The notes under the pieces are model-generated. The model saw only the letters and a list, made by a program, of their open reading frames with translations, searched no databases and was not told the DNA's origin. A program made the position numbers and the translations under genes. A stretch of 32,736 nt of DNA from an uncultured Spirochaetales bacterium (GTDB lineage Bacteria; Spirochaetota; Spirochaetia; Sphaerochaetales; Sphaerochaetaceae), in contig CACZJR010000017.1 in NCBI GenBank assembly GCA_902781545.1, positions 1-32,736 on the forward strand, given 5' to 3'. Every line of letters starts with the position of its first letter. Position 1 is the first letter of the stretch. Shown here piece after piece: positions 1 through 7,622 of this stretch.

Positions 1-458
1 TCACCCTTTTTCGTATAAATCTCAGGATCATTCTCATCGAATAATCCACCCTCATATTTTTTTGCCTGCCATAATTCAGCATATTCCTTATCCGGATACT
101 GATATGGAACAACCAGCTCCTTTTTCCCCTTGGGCATATTCTCGTAAACCTTTTTCAATGCATCCGGATCAAAACCCTTCAGAAATCTCGCCAATACCCT
201 CTTTTCTTTTTCAAGGACCTTAACGGCTTTAGTCATATACTCCTTTTGTGCCAAGCTCTTTATGAGTTTTTCCTGATCCTTTCTCAGATATTTCCCGGTT
301 TTCTCTCCAGTCTTGCGGGTGTAGTACTGATAGTAAACTTTGTTCCCTCTTATCGCTGTCGACACCCCTAAAGATCCCTCAGGGTATTTGCCGATACTGG
401 TTTTAATCTCTTTGATGGTCTTCTCAAAGAATTTCAGTTTATCCTTAAGCCACTGCAT
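1..458 (-). CDS. Hypothetical protein, N-terminal part only (runs off the left edge)
   Basis: The reading frame stays open from an ATG at 458 to the window edge, giving 152 codons without a stop; the C-terminal end is outside. An AGGAGG ribosome site lies just upstream (463-470 region). The N-terminus is very lysine rich (begins MQWLKDKLKFFEK), followed by GVSTAIRGNKVYYQYYTRK, a long basic helix, and then an aromatic PYQYPDKEYAELWQ segment and an acidic stretch (DENDPEIYTKKG) at the cut. I recall proteins of this layout in Clostridia and spirochaetes that continue into a nuclease-like domain, but that part is not in this window, so no function is assigned. The gene is clearly more AT rich than its neighbours, which suggests recent acquisition. 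It lies 298 bases downstream of radC in the same direction. Confidence 0.8.
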   Translation of the reverse strand, partial: MQWLKDKLKFFEKTIKEIKTSIGKYPEGSLGVSTAIRGNKVYYQYYTRKTGEKTGKYLRKDQEKLIKSLAQKEYMTKAVKVLEKEKRVLARFLKGFDPDALKKVYENMPKGKKELVVPYQYPDKEYAELWQAKKYEGGLFDENDPEIYTKKG

Positions 459-756
459 GGTGCACCTCCTTTGCCTTATGCCGTGAAAAAGGAAAGATTT
501 ATCTTTTCCTTCGCACGAATTATTATTTGCTCTCAACCCATTGCCCCGATTTGTCGCAGTTCAGCAAGAATCTTGGCAATAAAACCCTAATGATTGCCCT
601 GAGGAAGCACAAAAACTGCTTTTTGTATGCATTTCCATCGAATTTAATGCATACAATCCAACAGTTTATCGATTTCCTTTGCAAAGCCACTTTTCCCGTC
701 ATTGTTTTTTGCAGTGAAAAACTGCGTTTTGAATTGCTGTATGCATTTTCAATGTC
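459..756. other. AT-rich intergenic region with inverted repeats
   Basis: No convincing gene is seen here. The stretch is AT rich and holds a long-looped inverted repeat (623-632 with 647-656), a third copy of the same core at 739-748, a small GCAGT/ACTGC hairpin at 711-725, and an AT-rich hairpin at about 487-514 (AAGGAAAAGAT / ATCTTTCCTT on the minus strand, followed by T residues). The last could be a weak terminator for radC or a leader structure for the partial gene. An 88-codon open frame here lacks a ribosome site and looks spurious. Confidence 0.6.
623..656. repeat. Inverted repeat TTGTATGCAT / ATGCATACAA
   Basis: TTGTATGCAT at 623-632 and its exact complement ATGCATACAA at 647-656 form a perfect 10-bp stem with a 14-base spacer; AAACTG and CAGTTT further out can extend the pairing. 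TGTATGCATT recurs at 739-748. It is not followed by a T-run, so it does not look like a terminator. It may be an operator for the downstream minus-strand gene or a dispersed repeat. Confidence 0.6.
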
Positions 757-1440
757 TCATAGCATCTCCCCTGTCTCAGACATCGACCTGTAATCCTCGG
801 AGGAGAAGATGATGTGGTCCAGGACCTCTATTCCAAGGAGCAGGCCCGCCTTCTTCAGCCGCAGGGTCACCTCCAGGTCGTCAGGGCTGGGTTCGAGGTT
901 GCCGGATGGGTGGTTGTGGGCGAGTATGATCGCCGTTGCCCGCATCCTGATGGGATCCGAGAAGACCTCGCGGGGATGGACAAGAGTCCTGTTCACCAGC
1001 CCTATGGTCACGAGGTTCACACCCATAAGTTCGTGGGCGCCGTTGAGCATCACAACCAGGAAGTGCTCCTGCACCCTGTCCCCGTAATGCCTGACAAGAT
1101 CAAATACGGATGCGGGATCCTTGCAGGACCTGAGCCTGGTTGAGGACATGCGCCTTCCCAGCTCCAGTCCCGCGCAGATGCTTGCGACCTTTGCCGGGCC
1201 AAGACCCTGAACTTTCTGTAGGTCCTCAGGGCTGACCTTCCCGCTGTCAATCAGGTGCAGGATATCCTCTGCAAGATCCTGGACAGGTCTTCCATGACTG
1301 CCTGAACCGAGCATGGCGCATACAAGCTCAATGTCTGACACCCCTTTTGGTCCAAGCCTGTGAAGACGTTCCCTGGGTCTGTCCTCACGTGGCATCTCTT
1401 TGATCGATCTGAAATCAATGGTTTTTCTTTCGTACTGCAT
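757..1440 (-). CDS. radC: RadC-family (JAB domain) protein
   Basis: A 227-residue protein of the usual RadC length. The N-terminal UPF0758 part (about 1-100) carries a helix-hairpin-helix-like stretch (VQGLGPAKVASICAGLELG, 77-95). The C-terminal MPN/JAB metalloprotease fold holds the metal-binding signature HNHPSGNLEPSPDD (175-188), with His175, His177 and Asp188 as expected ligands and Glu125 as the likely catalytic acid. Once linked to DNA repair, the family's cellular role remains unclear; members are common on both chromosomes and mobile elements. The gene is divergent from the TRAP transporter gene across a 125-base spacer that contains a repeated promoter-like element. Start chosen at ATG 1440, preceded by a weak AAGGG. 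Confidence 0.93.
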   Translation of the reverse strand: MQYERKTIDFRSIKEMPREDRPRERLHRLGPKGVSDIELVCAMLGSGSHGRPVQDLAEDILHLIDSGKVSPEDLQKVQGLGPAKVASICAGLELGRRMSSTRLRSCKDPASVFDLVRHYGDRVQEHFLVVMLNGAHELMGVNLVTIGLVNRTLVHPREVFSDPIRMRATAIILAHNHPSGNLEPSPDDLEVTLRLKKAGLLLGIEVLDHIIFSSEDYRSMSETGEML

Positions 1441-1449
1441 GCCCTTATA

Positions 1450-1498
1450 TACGAAAAAAGTGCAGGAAATATTTCAGAACAACAGAAAAAAATCAAAA
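1450..1498 (-). repeat. Dispersed two-part repeat, copy 1 (radC leader)
   Basis: On the minus strand 1477-1450 reads CTGAAATATTTCCTGCA then CTTTTTTCGTA, matching 25691-25718 on the plus strand at 26 of 28 positions (first 21 identical). The directly abutting 1478-1498 (plus strand AACAACAG, seven A, TCAAAA) is a 21-base exact match to 25656-25676. The first part is in inverted orientation and the second in direct orientation relative to the other copy. Confidence 0.85.
1468..1496 (-). promoter_or_regulatory. Candidate radC promoter
   Basis: On the minus strand TTGATT (1491-1496) is followed by a 17-base spacer and AATATT (1468-1473), 27 bases before the radC ATG. Each box matches the sigma-70 consensus at four of six positions. 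It lies inside the dispersed repeat shared with 25656-25718. Confidence 0.4.
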
Positions 1499-1565
1499 AA
1501 ACTTGAAGGATTGAATTCCCAGTTACTCTGACGGTAAACTGGACACTGTCCCGAGGAAGACGAAG

Positions 1566-3437
1566 ATGAGGGTATATTCTGGAAAGACAAACACAGTAAT
1601 AACAGTGCTGATGGTGATCTGGGTGATTTTCCAGCTGTGGTTCTCCACGTTCGGGATAATCTCCGCAATCAACCTCAGGGCCATCCACTGCCTCTTCCTC
1701 CTCATGTTCACTTTTCTGCTGTACCCGCCAGTCAAAAAACAGGATCAGGATCTCAAGCATCCTCAGGCAGCGGACATCATCCTTATCGCAATGGCATTCT
1801 TTGTCTTCGGCTTCCTGATCCTAAAATATACGGAGATAGCTCGCTCAGGCGGAAGGATAGACACATTCCAGATGGTCATCGCTGTCATAGGGATAATGGT
1901 GGTATTTGAGGCAGGCAGAAGGACATCCAGGAACCTTGCCATACTTGCAGCGATATTCCTGGCATATAACTACTTCGGGAGATTCATCGGCGGTTATCTG
2001 GGACATAACGGGTTCACATTCAAGAGGGTTCTGATAACTCAGTTCTGGGGAACTCAGGGTATTCTGGGAACAGGAGCCGGCGTCTCGGCGACCTATATCT
2101 TCCTTTTTGTGGTGTTCGGTGCATTTCTCAAGCACAGCGGGTTCACAGGGTTCATCAATGACCTTTCCCTGACTCTTGTCGGAAGGACACCTGGAGGGCC
2201 TGCCAAGGTTGCAGTAATCGCAAGTGCGCTGCTGGGAATGGTGAACGGCTCTGCGGTAGCTAATGTCGCCACCACAGGAACAATCACAATACCGATGATG
2301 AAGCGCACCGGATATAAGAAGGAGTTTGCCGCAGCTGTGGAGGCAACCGCATCAACAGGTGGTCAGTTCTGCCCGCCTGTGATGGGAGCTGCAGGATTCA
2401 TCATGGCGGAGTTCCTGGATGTAAGGTACTCCGTTGTGATCGCAGCAGCCCTGGTCCCTGCATTCCTGTATTATCTTGGCCTGATGATGTCGGTCCACTT
2501 CGAGGCAAGGAAGCTTGGTCTCTCGGGAGTACGTGAAGAAGATATCCCGTCGGCAAAAGAGGTGCTGAGAAATGGATGGCACCTGATGATTCCGCTTGTC
2601 GTGCTCATCACAGTGATTGTTATAGGCAAAAGCCCGCTTTATGCAGCAACTGTGGCAATACCGGTCACGGTGGCATCGTCCTGGATCAGGAAGGACACCC
2701 GTATGACGTGGGACAGGATTGTGGCCGCCTGCGTCGAAGGAGCAAAGGGTGCGGTCACAGTCGGAGTGTCTTGTCTTCTGATCGGAGTGATAATCGGGAC
2801 GGTGACGCTGACAAGCCTTGGCCTGAATCTGGGGTATATGATCCTGAACCGATTCACGGGGAGCAACATCTATATCGTGGGTCTTCTCGTGATGCTGATC
2901 TCGGTGATACTCGGAATGGGGGTTCCCGGGATTGCCGCTTATGTGATTGTCCAGGCTGTCGCGGTTCCGGTTCTGCTGAAGGCCGGTGCGGTGCCTCTTG
3001 CGGCCCACATGTTCTGTCTCATATATGCCTGTCTGTCCAATATCACCCCGCCCGTGGCCATAAGCTGTTACGTTGCGGCGGGAATAGCGGATGCAGACCA
3101 GACAAAGACAGGCCTGATTTCGGTGAGGCTTGCTCTTGCAGGATTCATCGTCCCCCTCTTCTTCCTCGCGAATCCCGTGCTACTGCCGCTGGCGCAGGAG
3201 GGAGCCGCATTCACGACCGTTATGGCGGCCATCACGGCATCAGCGGGGACAGTGATGCTCGCAGGCGGACTGGAAGGATGGTTCGCTGTCAGGGAGCACT
3301 GGATTGAGAGGATTCTTTTCATCGCAGCTGCCCTGCTTCTTCTTTATCCGGGAGCAGTCACCGACATTGCCGGATTGTGTGCATCAGCAATCCTGATTGC
3401 GGAGCAGGTCATCAGAGGCCGAAAGCCGCAGCCCTAA
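1566..3437 (+). CDS. TRAP transporter fused permease (DctQM-type, 4TM/12TM fusion)
   Basis: A 623-residue, highly hydrophobic protein with many membrane segments. Its length and composition match the fused small plus large TRAP permease subunits found with TAXI receptors. The large-subunit part contains runs such as GAFLKHSGFTGFINDL, GSAVANVATTGTITIPMM and GMGVPGIAAYVI, typical of the DctM family, and NITPPVAISCYVAAGIA near residues 497-513. It would sit in the inner membrane and import an organic acid using a sodium gradient, with the receptor encoded 56 bases downstream. TAXI-type TRAP systems are linked in some bacteria to dicarboxylates or glutamate; the substrate here cannot be read from sequence. 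A GAGG ribosome site about 10 bases before ATG 1566 supports the start. Confidence 0.93.
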   Translation: MRVYSGKTNTVITVLMVIWVIFQLWFSTFGIISAINLRAIHCLFLLMFTFLLYPPVKKQDQDLKHPQAADIILIAMAFFVFGFLILKYTEIARSGGRIDTFQMVIAVIGIMVVFEAGRRTSRNLAILAAIFLAYNYFGRFIGGYLGHNGFTFKRVLITQFWGTQGILGTGAGVSATYIFLFVVFGAFLKHSGFTGFINDLSLTLVGRTPGGPAKVAVIASALLGMVNGSAVANVATTGTITIPMMKRTGYKKEFAAAVEATASTGGQFCPPVMGAAGFIMAEFLDVRYSVVIAAALVPAFLYYLGLMMSVHFEARKLGLSGVREEDIPSAKEVLRNGWHLMIPLVVLITVIVIGKSPLYAATVAIPVTVASSWIRKDTRMTWDRIVAACVEGAKGAVTVGVSCLLIGVIIGTVTLTSLGLNLGYMILNRFTGSNIYIVGLLVMLISVILGMGVPGIAAYVIVQAVAVPVLLKAGAVPLAAHMFCLIYACLSNITPPVAISCYVAAGIADADQTKTGLISVRLALAGFIVPLFFLANPVLLPLAQEGAAFTTVMAAITASAGTVMLAGGLEGWFAVREHWIERILFIAAALLLLYPGAVTDIAGLCASAILIAEQVIRGRKPQP

Positions 3438-3493
3438 ACGGCTGGAGAGAATCGGTAGAAATAAAAGCAAGATTGATGTAATGTGGATGCATC

Positions 3494-4474
3494 ATGAGAA
3501 AGATTCTTGCATTTTGTGTAATTCTAATAACAGTAACTGCATGCCTGTTCGCAGGCGGATCAAGGGAGGCTCAGGAGCCTGAAGGACACCCCAAGGTGAT
3601 CATCCGCTTCCCCACTGCCGGAGCTTCCGGTGCCCTGTATTCCGTAGGGGCCGCAATCACAAACATGTGGAACACGCAGATTCCGTTTGTCAGGGCCTCC
3701 AGCCAGGCGTCTGCAGGCGGAATAGACAACCTGAACCAGATCGCAGACGGAGAGAGTCAGGTCTCGATCGCCATCAGCTCAAACTGCTGGCAGAGCTTTA
3801 ACGGGACTGACAGCTTCGAAGGCAGGGCCAATCCGGATCTCAGGGTGATCGCGGGCCTGTACCTGAATCCGAACCAGGTCGTGGTCACGGAGAGAAGCGG
3901 GATAAAGACTCTAGCAGATGTCAGGGGAAAGCACTTCGCCGTTGCCGCATCGGGCTCAAGCGTTGAGGGAGAATGCAAGAATCATTTCACTGCGGCGGGG
4001 CTGAATTATCCTGATGACATCCGCGCGGAGTACATTTCTTTCTCGGATTCGGCAGAGCTGTTGAGAAACGGCCAGATTGACGGTGCCTGGATCATGAGCG
4101 GAACTCCGGCTGCGGCGGTAAGCCAGGCGCTCTCATCAGGATGCAGGCTGCTGGACATCGATGAGACCACAATAAGCGCGCTCAAGTCGGAATTCCCCTG
4201 GTATGTCACCTACACTATTCCCGCCGGAACCTATCCGAACCAGAATCAAGACATCAGAACCACGGCGATCAAGATGGTGCTCTTCTGCTCCGCAAGCCTT
4301 GATGACGAGACGGTATATATGCTTACAAAGACCCTCTGGGAGAACATGGCGGAGCTGGGAGAGGCCCAGGGAAACCTGAGGAACCTGACTCCGGAGAATG
4401 CGGTGAGAGACATCGCGGGGCTTCCGATCCATGACGGGGCACAGCGCTATTACAGGGAGATCGGGGTCATCTGA
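3494..4474 (+). CDS. TAXI-family TRAP transporter solute receptor
   Basis: A 326-residue periplasmic receptor. The N-terminus MRKILAFCVILITVTACLFAGGSRE is an export signal; VTAC could act as a lipobox (Cys17), but the FAGGSRE ending is the form many spirochaete solute-binding proteins show. The mature part has TAXI-family features: FPTAGASGALYSVGAAITNMW (about 36-56), QASAGGIDNLNQIADGE, the hinge-like GIKTLADVRGKHFAVAASGSS, and DGAWIMSGTPAAAVSQ. It would deliver ligand to the permease encoded just upstream, and the two are surely one operon. No strong ribosome site is seen before ATG 3494, so translation may be coupled or leaderless-like. A terminator follows the gene. Confidence 0.92.
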   Translation: MRKILAFCVILITVTACLFAGGSREAQEPEGHPKVIIRFPTAGASGALYSVGAAITNMWNTQIPFVRASSQASAGGIDNLNQIADGESQVSIAISSNCWQSFNGTDSFEGRANPDLRVIAGLYLNPNQVVVTERSGIKTLADVRGKHFAVAASGSSVEGECKNHFTAAGLNYPDDIRAEYISFSDSAELLRNGQIDGAWIMSGTPAAAVSQALSSGCRLLDIDETTISALKSEFPWYVTYTIPAGTYPNQNQDIRTTAIKMVLFCSASLDDETVYMLTKTLWENMAELGEAQGNLRNLTPENAVRDIAGLPIHDGAQRYYREIGVI

Positions 4475-4479
4475 TCCCG

Positions 4480-4510
4480 AAACCAAATTGCCGTAGTTTT
4501 TGGTTTTTTT
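4480..4510 (+). terminator. Rho-independent terminator after the TRAP operon
   Basis: AAACCAAA (4480-4487) pairs with TTTGGTTT (4499-4506) across an 11-base loop, and the T-run continues to 4510. It begins six bases after the receptor stop codon and separates the TRAP operon from the phosphohexomutase gene. Confidence 0.75.
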
Positions 4511-4513
4511 CAG

Positions 4514-4542
4514 TTCACAAACCTCTGCTAAGACCTTAGAAT
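4514..4542 (+). promoter_or_regulatory. Candidate promoter for the phosphohexomutase gene
   Basis: TTCACA (4514-4519), a 17-base spacer and TAGAAT (4537-4542), 31 bases before the ATG at 4574. Each box matches the sigma-70 consensus at five of six positions, and it follows directly after a terminator. Confidence 0.6.
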
Positions 4543-4573
4543 TAAACAAAGCACTAAACAAAAGGAAGGCATT

Positions 4574-6106
4574 ATGGAGAATCTCAATCTGACGATGTTC
4601 AAGCAGTATGACATCAGGACCAGGTACAAGGCCCTGACGGAAGAGCATAAAAGAAGGCTGTACAATGCAGTTGCGCTCTACATCCGTGACTCGGTCAAGG
4701 CAAAGTCAGTCATCATAGGAAGAGACGCCAGGCTCTATGTCCCTGAGCTGGCGGAGGGACTTGCGGACATGTTCAGGAAGGCGGGAGTGGATGTTCTGAT
4801 CAACCCGCTTCCAATCTCGACATGCCAGTTCTACTACACCTGCATGCAGCACCGCGACAGCGCCGGAATCATGGTCACGGCCTCACATAACCCCGCGGAA
4901 TACGTCGGACTCAAGCTTGTGGGACCTGATGTGGCCCCCATCGCATACGGATGCGGCCCTGATGACGGCATAGCCAAAATCAAGGAGCTCTACATCGCAG
5001 ACGCGAAGGTCGATGGCGACAGGCACGGCAGGATGACCGTGATCAACCATCTCGATGATTACATCAGCTACTGCATGAGGCTCTCAGGAGTCAAGGAAGG
5101 CAGCCTCAAGGGCACAAAGATCATGCTTGAGTTCCTCAACGGCTCTGCAGGTTCCGAGATGGCACTTGCATTCCAGAGGGCCGGAGCAGACATTGACTGC
5201 AGGAACGTCGTTCCTGACGGTTTCTTCAGGCAGGGAGACCCGAACCCGATCATCGAGCCATCGATCGCACCCGCAAGGGCGGCCATGAGGGAAGGAAACT
5301 ATGATTTCGGATTCTGCTTTGACGGTGACGGTGACAGGGTTGACCTGATGGCCCCCAACGGCGAGCAGATTGTCCCGGGCCTTAACATGTCGATCATAGT
5401 CAAGAAGATGATAGACATCTATAAGGGCCAGAAGATGGATGTCTATGCCGATGTCAAGGCAATTCCCATCTCACTGTGCGAGATCGCCAAGAGCGGGGTT
5501 AAGGTGCACATCATAAGAAACGGCCACTCCTTCATCAAGGAGAAGCTGCGCGAGCATTGCGCCGAAGGCTACTTCACCGCAGAGGAAGAGAGCGCCCATT
5601 ACTACATGAACTACCCCTATGACCCTGATGACCATTCCAAGGGATTCGCGGCAATAGAGTCCACCCTTTTCATCGCACTTCTGAGTGCCAGATGCTACAA
5701 GGAGGATCCTGCGGCATATGAGCGCGCATATAAGCTTCAGACATCGCTCTTCCGTGAGCGCGAGTGGCCCCTGCACTGCGAGGCGGCACCGGAGAAGATG
5801 CCGCTTCTCATGGACGAGGTTGAGGCTAAGATGCGCTCACTCGGAGCCACGATCATCAAGGACATGGACGACGGAAGCGACCTGGATGCCTGCCTTATGA
5901 GGTTCAACCTGCCAAAGACATTCAGCGCGGACTACTCACTGGACGGAAAGAAATGGGTTCAGGTTGCACAGAGGATCTCCAGAAGCGAGGAAGCCATGTG
6001 CCGCTGGGAGGTCGTTTCCAATGATCCTGATGAGTGTGCAAGATACAACGGCTATGTGAAGGAGATCACAGACAGGTACGTCAAGGCCGGATACGCGCAC
6101 TATTGA
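4574..6106 (+). CDS. Phosphomannomutase/phosphoglucomutase (phosphohexomutase superfamily)
   Basis: A 510-residue alpha-D-phosphohexomutase. The phosphoserine loop TASHNP is at 102-107 (Ser104), the magnesium loop DGDGDR at 250-255, and the sugar-binding loop appears as EEESAHYY at 337-344 in place of the common GEESGH. It would interconvert hexose 1- and 6-phosphates in the cytoplasm, feeding glycan or polysaccharide precursor synthesis; the sugar preference (glucose, mannose or glucosamine) cannot be told from these motifs. It has its own promoter and a good AGGAAGG ribosome site, so it is likely monocistronic. Its natural terminator now lies beyond the insertion sequence at 6145-7566, so its transcript may run into the transposase gene. 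Confidence 0.93.
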   Translation: MENLNLTMFKQYDIRTRYKALTEEHKRRLYNAVALYIRDSVKAKSVIIGRDARLYVPELAEGLADMFRKAGVDVLINPLPISTCQFYYTCMQHRDSAGIMVTASHNPAEYVGLKLVGPDVAPIAYGCGPDDGIAKIKELYIADAKVDGDRHGRMTVINHLDDYISYCMRLSGVKEGSLKGTKIMLEFLNGSAGSEMALAFQRAGADIDCRNVVPDGFFRQGDPNPIIEPSIAPARAAMREGNYDFGFCFDGDGDRVDLMAPNGEQIVPGLNMSIIVKKMIDIYKGQKMDVYADVKAIPISLCEIAKSGVKVHIIRNGHSFIKEKLREHCAEGYFTAEEESAHYYMNYPYDPDDHSKGFAAIESTLFIALLSARCYKEDPAAYERAYKLQTSLFREREWPLHCEAAPEKMPLLMDEVEAKMRSLGATIIKDMDDGSDLDACLMRFNLPKTFSADYSLDGKKWVQVAQRISRSEEAMCRWEVVSNDPDECARYNGYVKEITDRYVKAGYAHY

Positions 6107-6136
6107 CCGTCGTGCCATCCAAGGCATAAGCAAGAC

Positions 6137-6144
6137 AAAAAAAG
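6137..6144. repeat. Target site duplication, left copy
   Basis: AAAAAAGA directly before the left IS end, identical to 7567-7574 directly after the right end. Confidence 0.9.
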
Positions 6145-7566
6145 AGGTTCTTCACGGAAAGTTCGGGGATGAAAGACGGGAATTGAAAAAGAGAGCATGT
6201 AGGTTCTAAGATTTTTTCGACCAAGAAAAAAGTCAGGACCAAAATCCACCTTTCATGCCAACAGTTTGAATGCGACAGACTCGAAATCAATTCAGACAAT
6301 TCAACACTGAGTTTCATCAGCAGGCGCAGCAGCTCGGATGAGGTCTGCCCTTTCTGCGGAGGCAGGGTGCATGTCTGTGACAACGGAAGGATGATGCTGA
6401 AGGACATGCCTTTGTGGCACGGGCTTCCATTGAGCCTTGACGTGCATCACCACAGGTACAGGTGCCTGACCTGCGGCAGGAGCTTCAGCGAGGACGTATG
6501 CATGAGGTATCCGGGGACCCGGATCACATACCGTGCGGCCAAGTGGGTGCAGGAGCTGCTGCGCTGGCATCTGCCCATCTCTGCGGTCCATGAGATCACA
6601 GGCTTCCACTGGGACACCATCAGAAGGATCCATGAGGCGGAGATGCGGGAGGCCCTGGACTGGAGGCGGAAGGAGCTTCAGGACAAGGACTACAGACCGG
6701 AATATCTGGCAATCGACGAGTTCGCGGTCCACAAGGGGCACAGGTACGCCACCTGTGTGATGGATCTTGCCGAAGGAGACATCCTCTGGGTGGGCAGAGG
6801 AAGGTCCAAGACCGACTTCGCAAGGTTCTTCGAGGAGATCGATCCTGATTATCTGTCTGAGGTGAAGGCAGTTGCGATGGACATGAACGCCTCCTACAAC
6901 ATCCTTGTGGAGAGACATCTGCCGCATGCGGAGATCGTGTACGACCGCTACCACATGCAGGCACAGTTCGGAAAGGATGTCCTGGGTGTCGTGAGGCTTC
7001 AGGAAGCCAGGGCACACAGGCAGCAGTCCAAGGAACTGCTTGAGACCTCAAGGCATGAAGAAAGCGCTGAGGAACGGAGACATCTCCAGGCCGAGGCAAG
7101 GAAGGAGATCCATCTGTACTCCAAGCTCAAGAGCTCCAGATGGACATTGCTCTCAAACGCGGACAACCTCTCTCCGGAGAAGGCGGAGGACCTGAAGGCA
7201 ATCCTGGACAGCCACAGTGACCTTGCCCTGTGCTACGCCATGAAAGAGGAGATGTGCACTCTCTTCGGGCTCAGGGACCCCGATGAGGCAAGAAGGAGAT
7301 GGACGCAGTGGTTCGAGGGGGCAAGGGCAAGCGGCATCCCCGCACTTGTGAGGTTCGCAGAGCTCAAGGAGAAACGTCTTGACGGTCTGGTCGCACACGC
7401 CAGGCACAACATCAGCACCGGAAGACAGGAAGGATTCAACAACAAGATCAAGGTCGCCAAGAGAATCGGCTACGGCTACAGGAATGAGGGCTATTTCTTC
7501 ACCCTCATCAGGTACATGTCAATCCCTGCTGTCAGAACTCAATCCCCGAAGAAAACGTGAAGAGCC
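6145..7566 (+). mobile_element. Complete ISL3-family insertion sequence (1422 bp)
   Basis: Terminal inverted repeats are visible at 6145-6169 (starts GGTTCTTCACGG) and 7542-7566 (complement starts GGCTCTTCACGT). They match at 19 of 25 positions, with an unmatched five-base block in the middle. The element is flanked by an exact 8-bp direct duplication AAAAAAGA (6137-6144 and 7567-7574), the size expected for ISL3 elements. It holds one transposase frame. Insertion was into the A-tract and first bases of a terminator stem between two convergent genes. Confidence 0.93.
6211..7560 (+). CDS. ISL3-family transposase (start codon uncertain)
   Basis: The frame is open from 6187 to TGA 7560, which lies inside the right inverted repeat. 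The first ordinary start is GTG 6367 (397 residues), but that would cut off the first half of the N-terminal zinc ribbon: CPFCGG is encoded at 6346-6360 and its partner CLTCG at 6463-6477. No ATG, GTG or TTG exists in frame between 6187 and 6367. I therefore place the start provisionally at ATT 6211 (449 residues, family-like length; a TAGG lies about 9 bases upstream). Counting from GTG 6367, the DDE catalytic residues are likely Asp117 (AIDEF), Asp172 (AMDMN) and Glu355 (GRQEGFNNKIK). The protein would cut and join the IS ends. A decayed or shifted start is the alternative. Confidence 0.8.
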   Translation: MFSTKKKVRTKIHLSCQQFECDRLEINSDNSTLSFISRRSSSDEVCPFCGGRVHVCDNGRMMLKDMPLWHGLPLSLDVHHHRYRCLTCGRSFSEDVCMRYPGTRITYRAAKWVQELLRWHLPISAVHEITGFHWDTIRRIHEAEMREALDWRRKELQDKDYRPEYLAIDEFAVHKGHRYATCVMDLAEGDILWVGRGRSKTDFARFFEEIDPDYLSEVKAVAMDMNASYNILVERHLPHAEIVYDRYHMQAQFGKDVLGVVRLQEARAHRQQSKELLETSRHEESAEERRHLQAEARKEIHLYSKLKSSRWTLLSNADNLSPEKAEDLKAILDSHSDLALCYAMKEEMCTLFGLRDPDEARRRWTQWFEGARASGIPALVRFAELKEKRLDGLVAHARHNISTGRQEGFNNKIKVAKRIGYGYRNEGYFFTLIRYMSIPAVRTQSPKKT

Positions 7567-7574
7567 AAAAAAGA
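7567..7574. repeat. Target site duplication, right copy
   Basis: AAAAAAGA directly after the right IS end. This copy is also the left arm of the intact terminator hairpin at 7567-7606. Confidence 0.9.
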
Positions 7575-7606
7575 GCAGAAGTCAGACGGCTTCTGCTCTC
7601 TTTTTT
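7567..7606. terminator. Bidirectional terminator between convergent genes
   Basis: AGAGCAGAAG (7572-7581) pairs perfectly with CTTCTGCTCT (7590-7599) around an 8-base loop, with an A-run before and a T-run (7601-7606) after, so it works on both strands. It directly follows the stop end of the DUF308 gene (7623) on the minus strand. Before the IS landed it would also have ended the phosphohexomutase transcript about 30 bases past its stop codon. Confidence 0.88.
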
Positions 7607-7622
7607 GAACAATTGATAAGGC

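Noticed and set aside
711-730. GCAGT/ACTGC hairpin as a radC terminator
   Set aside because: On the minus strand the stem is followed by A residues, not T, and the stem has only five pairs.
527-793. 88-codon plus-strand open frame before and over the radC end
   Set aside because: No ribosome site, non-ATG start, AT-rich intergenic content and overlap with the conserved radC C-terminus.
2352-3307. Long open frames on both strands across the TRAP permease gene
   Set aside because: They are shadows of the permease, with arginine-, serine- and histidine-heavy sequences lacking any domain.
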